NCBI GenBank assembly: GCA_963995505.1
Contig: OZ023190.1
Span: forward strand, 12,456,092-12,520,091
Direction: 5' to 3'
DNA: 64,000 nt
Source: Hypericum androsaemum
Taxonomy: Eukaryota; Streptophyta; Magnoliopsida; Malpighiales; Hypericaceae
The number at the start of each line of letters is the position of its first letter. The first letter of the stretch is position 1. The notes under the pieces were generated by a model, which did not search any database, was not told the origin of the DNA, and saw only the letters and a program-made list of their open reading frames with translations. Below, in pieces: positions 54,724 through 64,000 of the stretch. The position numbers and the translations under genes were made by a program.

Positions 54724-55336
54724 TAGGAATGACAATGGGCAAGATCCGAGTAGGATTCATGGAACCCAAATCTTACCCCTTTTTTTAATGGTGAACACAG
54801 ATTTTTATCTTTATCCTCTTTAAAAATAAGAATTCAGACAGGAACCGAGTCTTAAAAAATGGACAAGATTAGAGCGACCTATGGGTCCAAGTTATGTACA
54901 AATATTTAATTAAAAAAATAAACTATCATTTTATTGTTCTCAAATAGCTAGCGGCCGCTCAAAAATGTGAATGTAATTTATTCGTTCATTAAAATAAATC
55001 AATATAAAGAAACCAAACAAGCAAATTCAAAAAAATGAAGTTGGATAGGTTGAGATTGAGAATTTGATATTATATTTAGTAATTAATAAACATATATATT
55101 TCAAAAAAATTAATATACATATATATTATTTCTTAAAATTTGTGTAAGATTTGGGCAAGATCCTGTAGATCTAGTTCATATTTAGTCGACCAATTTTTAT
55201 CCATGCTCTTATTCTTTTAAAATATATAAATTCGGACAGGATCCAAATCCAAACCCAGTCATAATCAATAGATTTTAAACTCTTCAGGTTTGAATCCGGA
55301 TAGACCTTTAGGATAAGGGTCTAATTGTCATCCCTA
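54724..55336. mobile_element. Possible hAT-like non-autonomous element (613 bp)
   Basis: The left end reads TAGGAATGACAATGGG and the right end inverted TAGGGATGACAATTAG, short imperfect TIRs. The interior repeats GGATCC/AACCCAA-like words. The flanks (AGCGTGTT and GCTGCGTT) are only a weak 8-bp duplication, so the call is tentative. Confidence 0.4.
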
Positions 55337-57128
55337 GCTGCGTTTCTATTTGGAATGTATGATTGTTTTAATTGGCTTAAATTAATGGACTTTTATGTGT
55401 TTATTTGGGTCAATTTGAAATAGGACTTATTTGTATTATTTACATTTTTCTTGGGGTCAGAATGTAGAGCTGTGTATAAGCGGCTATCAAAGGTACTCTA
55501 TCTCTGGCACATTTTTTTTCCATCAAACTTTACTGCATCGAAATTTTGATGAGGACATCGGCTGCAACCGAGATAGTCAGTAATAAAACACAATATGAAG
55601 TGATATTGTTCCAACAAAAAAAATATAAAGTGATATTGGCGGGGCTCAATCTGAGATAGTATTTTACCAGCTCCTTTCGGTAAAATCCGTCTTCAGATTG
55701 AACCTCACCAATATCGCTTTCCTAGCTTATTTTACTTAGCTCTTCAAATAGTTTCTTTCTATAAACAGGAAGCTTATGTATGTACATCAATTCTTGAGGC
55801 AAAATACACGAAAATACGGGAAATTAACGTGTGGCTTATGTACGTACATCAACATTTGAGGCAAAATACATGAAAATACGGAAAATTAACGTTTGATGTT
55901 AATGACCGAAGTTAACACATGAAAAAGAGACTAAATGGAAAATGAACAAGATACGTAATTTATGAGAATGTTAGAGAAGTTGCCTCAACTGAACCATAAT
56001 AAACAAGTGATCAGTCTTAGACTTGTTACCTATATATCACTTCCAGCCGTGCCTCTGAGGAAAGAAAAGAGAGAATATGCGAGATGGTGACAAAGGAGAG
56101 CTAGCGCCTGCTTTAATAGCAGAACCACGGTCTACAAATATAGGATGAACTAGACCTATATATAAAAGCAGGAAAAGAAGAAAGTACATAGAGTTGCTAG
56201 AAGGAGATGGAGAGATTGGAAATTTATGGAAGCGAAGGAGGGGATAATGGAAGGTTAATGCCCCGGGATGGGATGGTTAGAGAAGGTGAGGGGAATGATG
56301 TCAAGAGGGAGCAAGTTAAGTTTTTAGGGGTTTGTCATGTTTAGTTTTTCTATTCAAATGATATTCAGATAATTGCTCGACTGATTAATTTAAATTTGAC
56401 TAGGTAAAGACTTTTGAAAGGTTATAATTTTTTAACAAATATTTAATAATATTATATTTTTAAAGAATCGAACTTTAAATAATTTAAAATATTTTGATTA
56501 ACTACCACAAGTTTATTAGTTTTTTCTAGTTTGTACTCAATAAAATTCCAAGCGCATGCGCCTGGAACAATATATTCCTATCTCCCAAAAAATTAACCCT
56601 TAAAGAATAACAACTTTTTGATATTGGTCTCTACTTTTCGAGTGTAATTATTTTTGTGTTCGCCTTTTTATACCATGCTTGCATTTGATTGATTAAACAC
56701 CATATTTAAGTGAAATTGCGTAGTGTGCTTATGTGTAAATCCCCTGGGTGTAATTAGTTATAAGATCTTTCCATCTAAAGTAAGAAAAAATGTCTTTCTC
56801 ATCATCAAAGTATCTCAAGTACGTTAGTTTGGACCTCAACATGTCATTTATAACTACAAGTGCTTTTTTTTATCAAACATTACACGATGAGCCAAAGGGT
56901 ATTCCAATTGATGACATATAATTTGACGGAAATTTAAAATTTAATTTTTATCAAGTGTAACTACTGAGGTAAAACAATGACGAATTTATACTTGAGATAT
57001 TTTAGCTAACTTTTAATGTTTAACAACTAGATATAATTTTACACGTATATTTCAATATAAATTAAAAATAAATCCCATTAAAATTGATGCCCATTAAAAT
57101 TGAAGAATTTTCCTTGCACGGCTTGATG
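55337..57128. other. Intergenic DNA, no gene seen
   Basis: AT-rich. It contains a 62-bp tandem duplication (listed) and an imperfect inverted pair near 55630-55730 (AGTGATATTGGCGGGGCTCA with TGAACCTCACCAATATCGCT). Confidence 0.5.
55772..55894. repeat. 62-bp tandem duplication
   Basis: Two units beginning GCTTATGTAYGTACATCAA at 55772 and 55834, with a handful of differences. Confidence 0.88.
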
Positions 57129-57133
57129 AATAT

Positions 57134-57423
57134 TGTTAAGAATTCACCAACTTAGAGAACAAAACGCGTAAAGAACACGGACGCAAGAGTTTACGTGGTT
57201 CGGCCTAATACCTACATTTACGGAGAGAAAAGAGAACTTTTATTGATGAGTTTTCGAGCCACAAAGCTATACAAAACTTTAGGATAACATGTTTTTATAT
57301 AGAGGCAAACCCTTGTACATCAAGTAAACTATCTAGGTCAAATTAGGAGTCCAAAACCTAGTCCGAATAGAATAGAAAACTAGCCCACAAAATTTCCTCT
57401 TCAATTTCTTGACATCTCTAACA
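57134..57423 (-). repeat. 3' LTR (left) of the minus-strand copia element
   Basis: 290 bp, TGTTAAGAATTC to CATCTCTAACA on the plus strand. Confidence 0.95.
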
Positions 57424-57436
57424 ATCTCCACCTTGG
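57424..57436 (-). promoter_or_regulatory. Polypurine tract of the minus-strand copia element
   Basis: On the minus strand CCAAGGTGGAGAT adjoins the LTR, the usual copia purine tract. Confidence 0.8.
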
Positions 57437-57695
57437 CTAGAAATCATCCCATGGACAAACTATGAAGCTCCATCCGAACTTCAACAAACTTCACCTTGAT
57501 GAAAGACTGCCCTATGAAGAACTATGAGAACTTGAAAACCCAAACTGACTCTACCAGCTCCACCTTGACCATAGATACACCGCCATTAATAATACTATCT
57601 CAACTTTCTCTCTTTCTTTTTCGTTCAATCACTTAGAGCCAACCTCAAGCTTGACCAACTCCCGAGCTTGCTTGGCGTATTTCCTCCAAACTCTA

Positions 57696-58790
57696 TCAAC
57701 CCCAACTAGCAAGTCCACCTGCTAAAGTAAACTTGTGACCAATAGATGCGCTCTCTATTTTTCGGTCAACCCCATGCTCCGCAACCTCGAACTGCTTTTT
57801 TGCTGTACATTTTTGCCTCAAACTAATGCTACTTGCCATAGCATACAACGCGCAACCTTTTATTTCACAAAGTAGAACCCTCGACATACCTCGAACTCTA
57901 CTGTTCAACCTTGAGTGAGATACCTGATCGACTTGTGGTGTCACCAACGGCTTTGCATGCCCAATGCCAAACCTACCCAACACCTTTGACATACACGTCC
58001 CTTTAGACAACCATAGCGGGGCCCAGCTAACAATGCTTCTCCGAGACAACCATGGCTCCTTGCCAACCATGCCTCCACGAAATAACCATAGCTTGCTATC
58101 CATATCTTTGCGAATCCCAACTGCACTCAAACCATCCATGTCAAGCCTTTGCTCTCTCATACGAACTAACCTCATATGACTTGAGCTTTTCTCCACTTCA
58201 TCAGACCTATTAATGTGACTCCACCTACAATAATGTTTCCTACTAAACTGTAAGTATTTTCTTTCACCCTTCATCCCTACTATCGCATCATTCTCCACCT
58301 TCATTAGCCTACCTTTATAACTATCACCGTTATAATCCAAAAAAGAGATTACCAGGATATATTGGACTTGATGAGACAGAAAGTCAGTCACCATCCGACC
58401 CGTCTGAACATGTGGTCATGGTTGTAGATGTTGATCCCTCCTCGTTGTCTTGATTTTCAGTTTATCCTGGATAGTCCCCTTCATGTGCTCTTCTCCGCAC
58501 TTGAAGCCACTTCCATCGAACTTCTTTGACTCTGACCTGGATCCTCTTTCACAACCCAGCTGGTGGCTCCTCATCATCCGCCAAGTACAAGCGAATCTTC
58601 GCTATCACCTTGGCCTCTATTTCCTTCCACTCTTGCTCCTCCATCTTTTCGGGTTTCTTCTCTGAGAGCGCGATGACCATCCCTTGTTGCACGAAGAGAT
58701 CCTTGACATGCCTTTGCTATAACCCAAAATTTGATGAACCATCAGACTTCACAAGAGCAAACTTCGCGCTGTGATCCGACATCCTCCAAC
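57696..58790 (-). pseudogene. Fused gag/integrase/RT remnants
   Basis: Minus-strand translation. Near 58770-58520 it shows gag: FALVKSDGSSNFGL, then a stop where Trp is usual, RHVKDLFVQQGMVIALSEKK, EEQEWKEIEAKVIAKIRLYL. The open frame 58394-57696 (232 codons) holds pre-integrase (VGMKGERKYLQFSRKH, SSSHMRLVRMREQRLD) joined to the RT end (MSKVLGRFGIGHAKPLVTPQ). Most of protease, integrase, RT and RNase H is gone, so the long open frame is a chance product of deletions. Confidence 0.8.
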
Positions 58791-58794
58791 CTTA

Positions 58795-58806
58795 GCTCTG
58801 ATACCA
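58795..58806 (-). promoter_or_regulatory. tRNA-Met primer-binding site (minus strand)
   Basis: TGGTATCAGAGC on the minus strand, 2 bases inside the right LTR. Confidence 0.92.
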
Positions 58807-58808
58807 CT

Positions 58809-59098
58809 TGTTAAGAATTCAACAACTTAGAGAATAAAAAGAGCAAAGAACACGGACGCAAGAGTTTACGTAGTTCGGCCTAATGCCTACATCCACGGAG
58901 AGAAATGAGAACTTTTATTGATGAGTTTTCGAGCCACAAAGCTATACAAAACCTTAGGGTAACATGTCTTTATATAGAGACAAACTCTTGTACATCAAGT
59001 AAACTATCTAGGTCAAATTAGGAGTTCAAAACTTAGTCCGAATAGAATAGAAAATAAGCCCACAAAATTTTCTCTTCAATTTTTTCACATCTCTAACA
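58809..59098 (-). repeat. 5' LTR (right) of the minus-strand copia element
   Basis: 290 bp, same limits as the left copy. Confidence 0.95.
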
Positions 59099-59103
59099 AA
59101 TAT

Positions 59104-60975
59104 GGTGATGCACAATATTTGAAGTTATAACTATAAGAACTTGTGTAACCATAAAGTATCCGAATATACATACACGTCAAAAGAAAAGGTGGCGGTCAAA
59201 GGTTTGAAGCTTTAAGAGTCTAAAAGGCGAGGGAAGTGGGGAAAAGGCGTGGGGAATATTGGGAACAAGAGTGCATAATGTCAGCGAAGTGTTGGTCTCT
59301 CTGTCTGTTTAGAAATCGTAAGGAAGTTTCTTTTGCAACTATACATACAAAAGTTCAATTTCATGATCTTCTCCAAATTTAGTCGTATTTTAAATTTTAG
59401 TTGTATATTAATTATGTTGTGTTTGTTTTGGTTGAAATTAACTAGTGTCCGAATTTTCATTGAGCCATTAGTCCAGTCAGATAAGACCTTAGAACGATGG
59501 TAATTTCTAAAATAATTAATTACTCGAACTCAAAATTTATTGATTAAACTAAAATTGATCTAAAATGCTCGTGGGTAATTATATCATGTTTGTTTGAAGT
59601 AACTAATTTCACACTTGGCCCAATAAAAAAGGGTAATAACTAATTGCACCCAAACAAGCATAGACATGGTATATAGGATTTGGAGTCAGCGTGTCACAAA
59701 AACAAACACGTTTAGCAAGTATGAGGAATGAGCCAACACCACAAAGCGGAGACACCGGCGCCAATGGAGCCCTGCCTTGGGCTTGCACTAGGAGACATTT
59801 TTTCTTGGTTTTTGCAGCTCAACCTTTCTGCTTCGATCTTTTCTTTTCGCGCCCTTTATTAATAATTTTGTCGATTAAGGTTTATTGTAAGTAAATTTGT
59901 TAGAATATTCACGTTCATCCTAAAATTTCAAAGTAATATCAACACGTCTCTCAAACAAAGTTCATCGGACATGAAATCGTGTGACAATAATAATTGACAC
60001 AGGATCGACATGCTCTCGTGGAACGTTAGAATGTTCTAATCTAACTCAAAATTTTAAGACAATGAGTTTATAAATTTCTCACGGTTATACACAAGCACAA
60101 CACTCTTGCAATTAAGAATGTGACAATATTACACCTCCAAATGAAATTTTTCGGATCAAATTTTACACTAGTATTCTGAATAAATTACTCCAAAACCGAA
60201 ACACTTTTGTTCTCCGCATTAATATAGGTCATACGAAATCTACAATATATAATTAATATAACATTAATAATAACAATTCTATTACAAAATTTGTATAAAT
60301 TACTTACAATCTACTTCAATATTTTAGGCTTTCGTTGCAAAACAGCCAAAACTAATTTACATATTTTAGGATATCATCCTTCCCATTGTTGGAAAAGACT
60401 TCTTGACTTAAAGATCTTGGATTTGATATATACATCCTAGTCAGTATCAAATTAACTTTTTTAAAAAAAAATATATAGGTAAAATTTTATCTTATTCTTT
60501 TCTTTTAAAACTTATTGGGTCTCGGAAAGACAACCTTTGGAGAAGAGAGAGAAGAAAGAATTGCACTCATATTCCGAGCAACACAATAAATTGTAACTCA
60601 TGAATTATAATTGATGGATTCTAAAAAAATGAATTCTAATTGATGGGTTTGGGAAAATCTTTATCAAAGGTTTGGTAGACAAACAGACACCCATGTTCTA
60701 CCACTATTGATATTTCTTAACTCGGGCCATATATGTTGCCCTTTTCTTTTTAGTCAAGAAAGCACCAAGACTTATCATGCTCATCCAAATCCAAGAGAAC
60801 ATTTGGAATCACCTCATCAAAATTTTCTCCAACACCTTTTTTTGTGAATGGAGTAACTACTGATGAGAGACTCACCTAATTTACGGAATTCAATAGTGTT
60901 CGACTTTGAAATTAATTGTTGCATATAATTATGACTATTGATACGGATGGTAATAGACAAAAAATAAGTACCGCA
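59104..60975. other. Intergenic DNA, no gene seen
   Basis: No gene recognised. 59930-60140 is another copy of the dispersed repeat seen at 4870-5168 (CAAAATTTTAAGACAATGAG near 60047). Confidence 0.5.
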
Positions 60976-60984
60976 AAAATATAT

Positions 60985-61240
60985 GAGAAAAGTATACTTT
61001 AGTACCCGTAGTTTTACATTTTTCAAATTAAGATCACGTGGTTTAAAATTGTGTTTTAAGCCCTGTCGTTTTTTTTGCTCGGACACGTCCCAGACTCGGG
61101 CTGTCCGGGTAGCTGCCTGGCCATTTGGCCATCCACGCGAGTTCCACATCTCCAAAATGATGGTGTTTGGCGTCCTACGTGGACAGTTCGGTGTTTAAGT
61201 CGTAGATGACGTGGCATGTGTCAAATTATCAAATTAGTCC
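60985..61240 (+). repeat. Left TIR of the Pack-MULE
   Basis: About 250 bases, inverted and ~85-90% alike by eye to 62390-62636. Confidence 0.88.
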
Positions 61241-61543
61241 CAAAACTTAAAATACATTTTAAAAAAGCCATCTTCTCTCTCTTTTCTTCTTCCCGGACAC
61301 CATCACCTTCATTTCACGACCATCAACCTCATAACCAAAGCAAATCACCTCTGGAGCAGCACCACCGTCAAGAACGACTGGAAATTGAACATCGCCGACT
61401 GCCACACACAACGAAGAGGGATTCCACCCACCACCACCACCACCTCAAAATTAGATACCCAATTTTCATATCAACTCAATCAATCAAACTCGTAAAATAA
61501 GAAGGGATAGAAAAGGAGAGAACGTCAAGGGCATTTTCATCTT

Positions 61544-62031
61544 TTAGCTTACCACTGTGGATTGGATTGGAGCTTTCCTCGACCAGTTATAGTCTTCTAC
61601 TTCAAAACTCCTCTTCTTCGGACAATTTTCGAGATGGGAAGGAGTGAGACCGACCGAGGAGGTTCTTCCGTTTAGCCACTCGCCGACGTACTTGTTCCCG
61701 TTCAGCCAGACGTACGTCCCCTTCCCGTCCTGGTAGAGGTCGCTGTTAGCAAACCTCTTCTGGTCAGACCTGTGCTTCCGATCGAAGTCGCCGTAGGCTC
61801 CGATGAAGGTACCAAACCCCTCCATACGGTCGGAGCGAAACTTGCCCTCAAAGCTAGCCCCGGACGGCCACGAGAACTTGCCCTTTCCGGAGGCCTTGCC
61901 GCGCCGCCACTCCCACTCGTACGTGCAGCCGATCTTCCACGGGTACTTCCCCGAAATCTCTCTCTCTTTTTTTTGTTGGAGAACTCCCCTATGTACCCAG
62001 AATCTTCAAAATCGACCAACCCTTCCTCCAT
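61544..62031 (-). pseudogene. Captured MORN-repeat fragment (PIP5K-type)
   Basis: Read on the minus strand, the frame from ~61955 to 61544 contains repeated MORN units: [60 protein letters not shown], and [20 protein letters not shown]. This is the N-terminal MORN block of plant phosphatidylinositol-4-phosphate 5-kinases; a MORN protein without a kinase is the alternative. No kinase domain is present. A second frame (62031-61702) begins [20 protein letters not shown] and overlaps by a shift at a GA-rich stretch near 61960. The fragment lies wholly between the TIRs and shows eroded repeats (missing Gly/Tyr), so it is a captured, non-functional copy. Confidence 0.8.
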
Positions 62032-62239
62032 CTATTAATACCCTAGTAAACTCCTCAATTCGGTTCATAATCTTGCTATCAATTAAATCCCTTGTTGTGT
62101 CCAGACGTGTCCTTGAGAGGGTGGAATCATTCAAAAGGGGTTTAGGAAGGTGGGTGCCGATCTGGTGGCAACGGGTGTGGTGTGTTCTTAAGCCATCTAT
62201 AATTATTTTGTTCTATTCTTCAAAAAAAAATTATTTGTT

Positions 62240-62350
62240 CTAGGCGGAGGACACAGTGGAGGAGGAGGGGGAGAGGAGGATTGGGAAGGAAGACAGAGAG
62301 GGGGAGAGGAGGATTGGGAAGGAAGACAGAGAGAGAGAGAGGAGGTTTAG
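62240..62350. repeat. Purine-rich duplicated tract in the Pack-MULE
   Basis: GGGGGAGAGGAGGATTGGGA occurs twice (62266 and 62299), a ~35-bp tandem repeat. Confidence 0.8.
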
Positions 62351-62389
62351 TGTTTTACAATAATGATAAACAAATAGGGATTGATTTGA

Positions 62390-62636
62390 TAATTTCCACA
62401 CTGACACATCATCGTCACGTCAGCTACGATTTACACAACGGACTATCCACGTAGGACGCCAAACAACATCGTTTTGGAGATGTGGAATGTGCGTGGATGG
62501 CCAAATGGCCAGGCAGCTGCCCGGGACTAGGACGTGTGCGAGCAAAAAAAATCACAGGGCTTAAAAATATAATTTTAAACCACATGGTCTTAATTTAAAA
62601 AATATAAAACTACAAAGTACTAAAATGTACTTTTTT
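62390..62636 (-). repeat. Right TIR of the Pack-MULE
   Basis: Inverted partner of the left TIR, followed by the AAAATATAT duplication. Confidence 0.88.
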
Positions 62637-62645
62637 AAAATATAT

Positions 62646-64000
62646 TGTTTCAATCATGCATGGCAATTGCCTAATTCCTGGAGACAAGACAGACATCTTC
62701 GGCCTCCCACTAACTCGAGTCTTTCGCAACACCAATCGCCATCGGACCGCAAAAGCAATCCATGGCGTTAAGTGGAAAGCAAGAAGCGTTACACTTTCCA
62801 AAAGCCTGCCTGATACATATGAATGGACAAATTGAAGATCACTTTCTCTTTTACATGATATCCACGTTAGAGTCTCATGTACAACTCACAACCTCAAAAT
62901 ATTGTTTATTGGAATCTAAATCATTATATATAGAACTCACGTCAGATTCAATACTTCCATATGCCAAATTAAATGAAATTCCATTCGAAGTACTAGTCCA
63001 TAGTTTTTGAACGCTTGGTTACGCATGCCATGGAACATGTGTCTTACAACCCATGAATCGAATTGCTATGACACTAAGCTAATATCTCCATATCCAACTC
63101 ATATTTATGCATGGGAGCCTACACTTTCTATTTTCAAGGGAAAATATTCCTGAGACGAAAGATGCTGACATGTACTTCTAAATTTATCTAATTGGTTTGT
63201 ATAGACAAAAGGAATTATGCAAAACCATCTTCAAATTGGTATGCAACATCGTCATGTTTGAGAACCAGAAGATGTCACACTTGTCTGGCCTTATTAGTGG
63301 GTTAGCTAATTCAGTAAGAATTAGGAAATTAATACACCCAACCCACACCAGGAAAACACATAAAAAATAGTTTGGCGTTCCAAAAAAAAAAAGAGGGAGA
63401 AGGTTCATAATCATTAGGTAGGGAACTAATGCCTTTTGTGGAATGGTCAGCCGACAAGGAGGAGTGGGCGGGATCAACAAAATAGGAGCTCTTGTTTGGT
63501 AATTGGATTTTTAATAATTTTGTGGAAGTTGGTCGAACACGAAAGTCAGTATTGGACTTGTTTACTAAAAGAAAAGTGTGTATTGGGCTTGATTCATTAG
63601 ATTAATTACAGAGAAGTTTAATTAATATAATCATTAAGTTAATTAAATGATAAATTTGGAGCTAATACAAATAGTTTTGGATGTTTATGAGATTATGCAA
63701 AATTGGTTAAATGTATTTAGCTTTTAGTGTAAATGAAAATTGATTTCTAAATAGTTTGGTGAAAGACTAAAATAAGTTGAATCCCACATTGATGTGGGTG
63801 CGTAAAAATTAAGTTGATCTTTTTATAAACTTGCTTTGAATTTTTCGTAATTTTACTTTAAATTAAACAGAATTCTCTCTCTTCTTTTTGAAATTGCCTA
63901 CCCTTCCGCGCCTTGTAATTAACAGGCCGAATTTACTCGAAATGGGCCACAAAAGCCGACCCAAGATCGATCTTCCCTTCCTTCTTCTGGGTTTTGGTTT
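62646..64000. other. Intergenic DNA, no gene seen
   Basis: Open frames of 82 and 98 codons (62762-63010 plus; 63480-63184 minus) have no recognisable domain. Near 63781 a snRNA-type promoter-like pair of motifs occurs (listed separately). Confidence 0.5.
63781..63829 (+). promoter_or_regulatory. USE-plus-TATA-like motif pair, tentative
   Basis: ATCCCACATTG resembles the plant snRNA upstream element RTCCCACATCG and is followed 32-33 bases later by TTATAAAC, the spacing used at Pol II snRNA genes. No snRNA follows. The same pattern is common in plant LTRs, which may explain it. Confidence 0.2.

Larger units (their letters stand above)
57134..59098 (-). mobile_element. Deleted Ty1/copia element, minus strand
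   Basis: Two 290-bp LTRs (57134-57423 and 58809-59098) of TG...CA form, flanked by a perfect AATAT duplication (57129-57133 and 59099-59103). On the minus strand the primer-binding site follows the right LTR and a purine tract precedes the left LTR, so the element reads leftward. Only ~1.4 kb of internal sequence remains, made of gag, pre-integrase and RT scraps joined by deletions. The LTRs differ at roughly 25 positions (~8%). Confidence 0.95.
60985..62636. mobile_element. Pack-MULE carrying a MORN-repeat gene fragment
   Basis: 1652 bp with a perfect 9-bp duplication AAAATATAT (60976-60984 and 62637-62645). The ends read inward as GAGAAAAGTATACTTTAGTAC-like and AAAAAAGTACATTTTAGTAC, and the arms match for about 240 bases (TGGCCATTTGGCCATCCACG is mirrored at 62490-62515). 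There is no transposase. The interior carries exon-like sequence of a host MORN-repeat gene, which is the definition of a Pack-MULE. Confidence 0.93.

Noticed and set aside
54948..54962. GCTAGCGGCCGC, a NheI/NotI-like string suggesting vector sequence
   Set aside because: No other vector sequence nearby and the surroundings are ordinary plant DNA; a chance match.
57696..58394. A 232-codon open frame that looks like a gene
   Set aside because: It joins fragments of copia pre-integrase and RT inside a deleted element with matching LTRs.
1..64000. CRISPR arrays or prokaryotic operons
   Set aside because: Tandem repeats here are head-to-tail minisatellites without unique spacers of constant length, and the genes are plant type with introns.

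Overview
The window is nuclear DNA of a flowering plant, almost certainly a eudicot. It is AT-rich, with plant-type retrotransposons, Mutator-like elements (MULEs) and hAT-like MITEs, a MIR396 hairpin, and a five-exon gene with GT-AG introns encoding a plant CUE-domain protein. No bacterial operons, CRISPR arrays or viral genomes were seen. All calls come from reading the sequence by eye; no database search was run.

Layout. 1-5 kb: intergenic DNA with a diverged inverted-repeat MITE and, on the minus strand near 3.7-3.85 kb, a MIR396 hairpin. 5.17-10.3 kb: a decayed Ty1/copia element with two 355-bp LTRs, flanked by AATAG on both sides. 12.29-18.0 kb: a MULE with ~240-bp terminal inverted repeats (TIRs), a MuDR-type transposase reading right and a plant-mobile-domain (PMD) gene reading left, both now broken; two hAT-like MITEs with their own 8-bp duplications sit inside it. 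18.5-20.04 kb: a second long-TIR MULE with a perfect 9-bp duplication and no transposase (Pack-MULE-like). 20.8-23.09 kb and 32.99-34.92 kb: two solo LTRs of one unusual family loaded with minisatellites. 23.45-23.8 kb: an organellar trnD(GUC)-like fragment. 24.35-24.86 kb: a 5'-truncated LINE with a 12-bp duplication. 25.47-25.76 and 26.76-27.53 kb: two fold-back MULE-type MITEs. 31.0-31.4 kb: a 22-bp minisatellite. 35.27-36.37 kb: a possible retroposed segment.

37.1-38.5 kb holds the only clearly intact protein gene, the CUE-domain gene on the minus strand. 39-52.75 kb is a decayed Ty3/gypsy element of Athila/Tat type whose integrase is split by a 7.3-kb copia element (44.79-52.05 kb) with its own LTRs. 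53.7-54.4 kb is a degenerate minisatellite. 57.13-59.1 kb is a deleted minus-strand copia element with twin 290-bp LTRs. 60.98-62.64 kb is a Pack-MULE carrying a MORN-repeat fragment of PIP5K type, flanked by a perfect 9-bp duplication.

How the parts relate. Two host genes, MIR396 and the CUE gene, sit in a nested transposon landscape. The retrotransposons carry stops where family members have Gln or Trp codons, which fits C-to-T decay of methylated DNA. The most interesting systems are the MuDR-like element that pairs transposase with a convergent PMD gene, the gene-capturing MULEs, and the minisatellite-rich LTR family.
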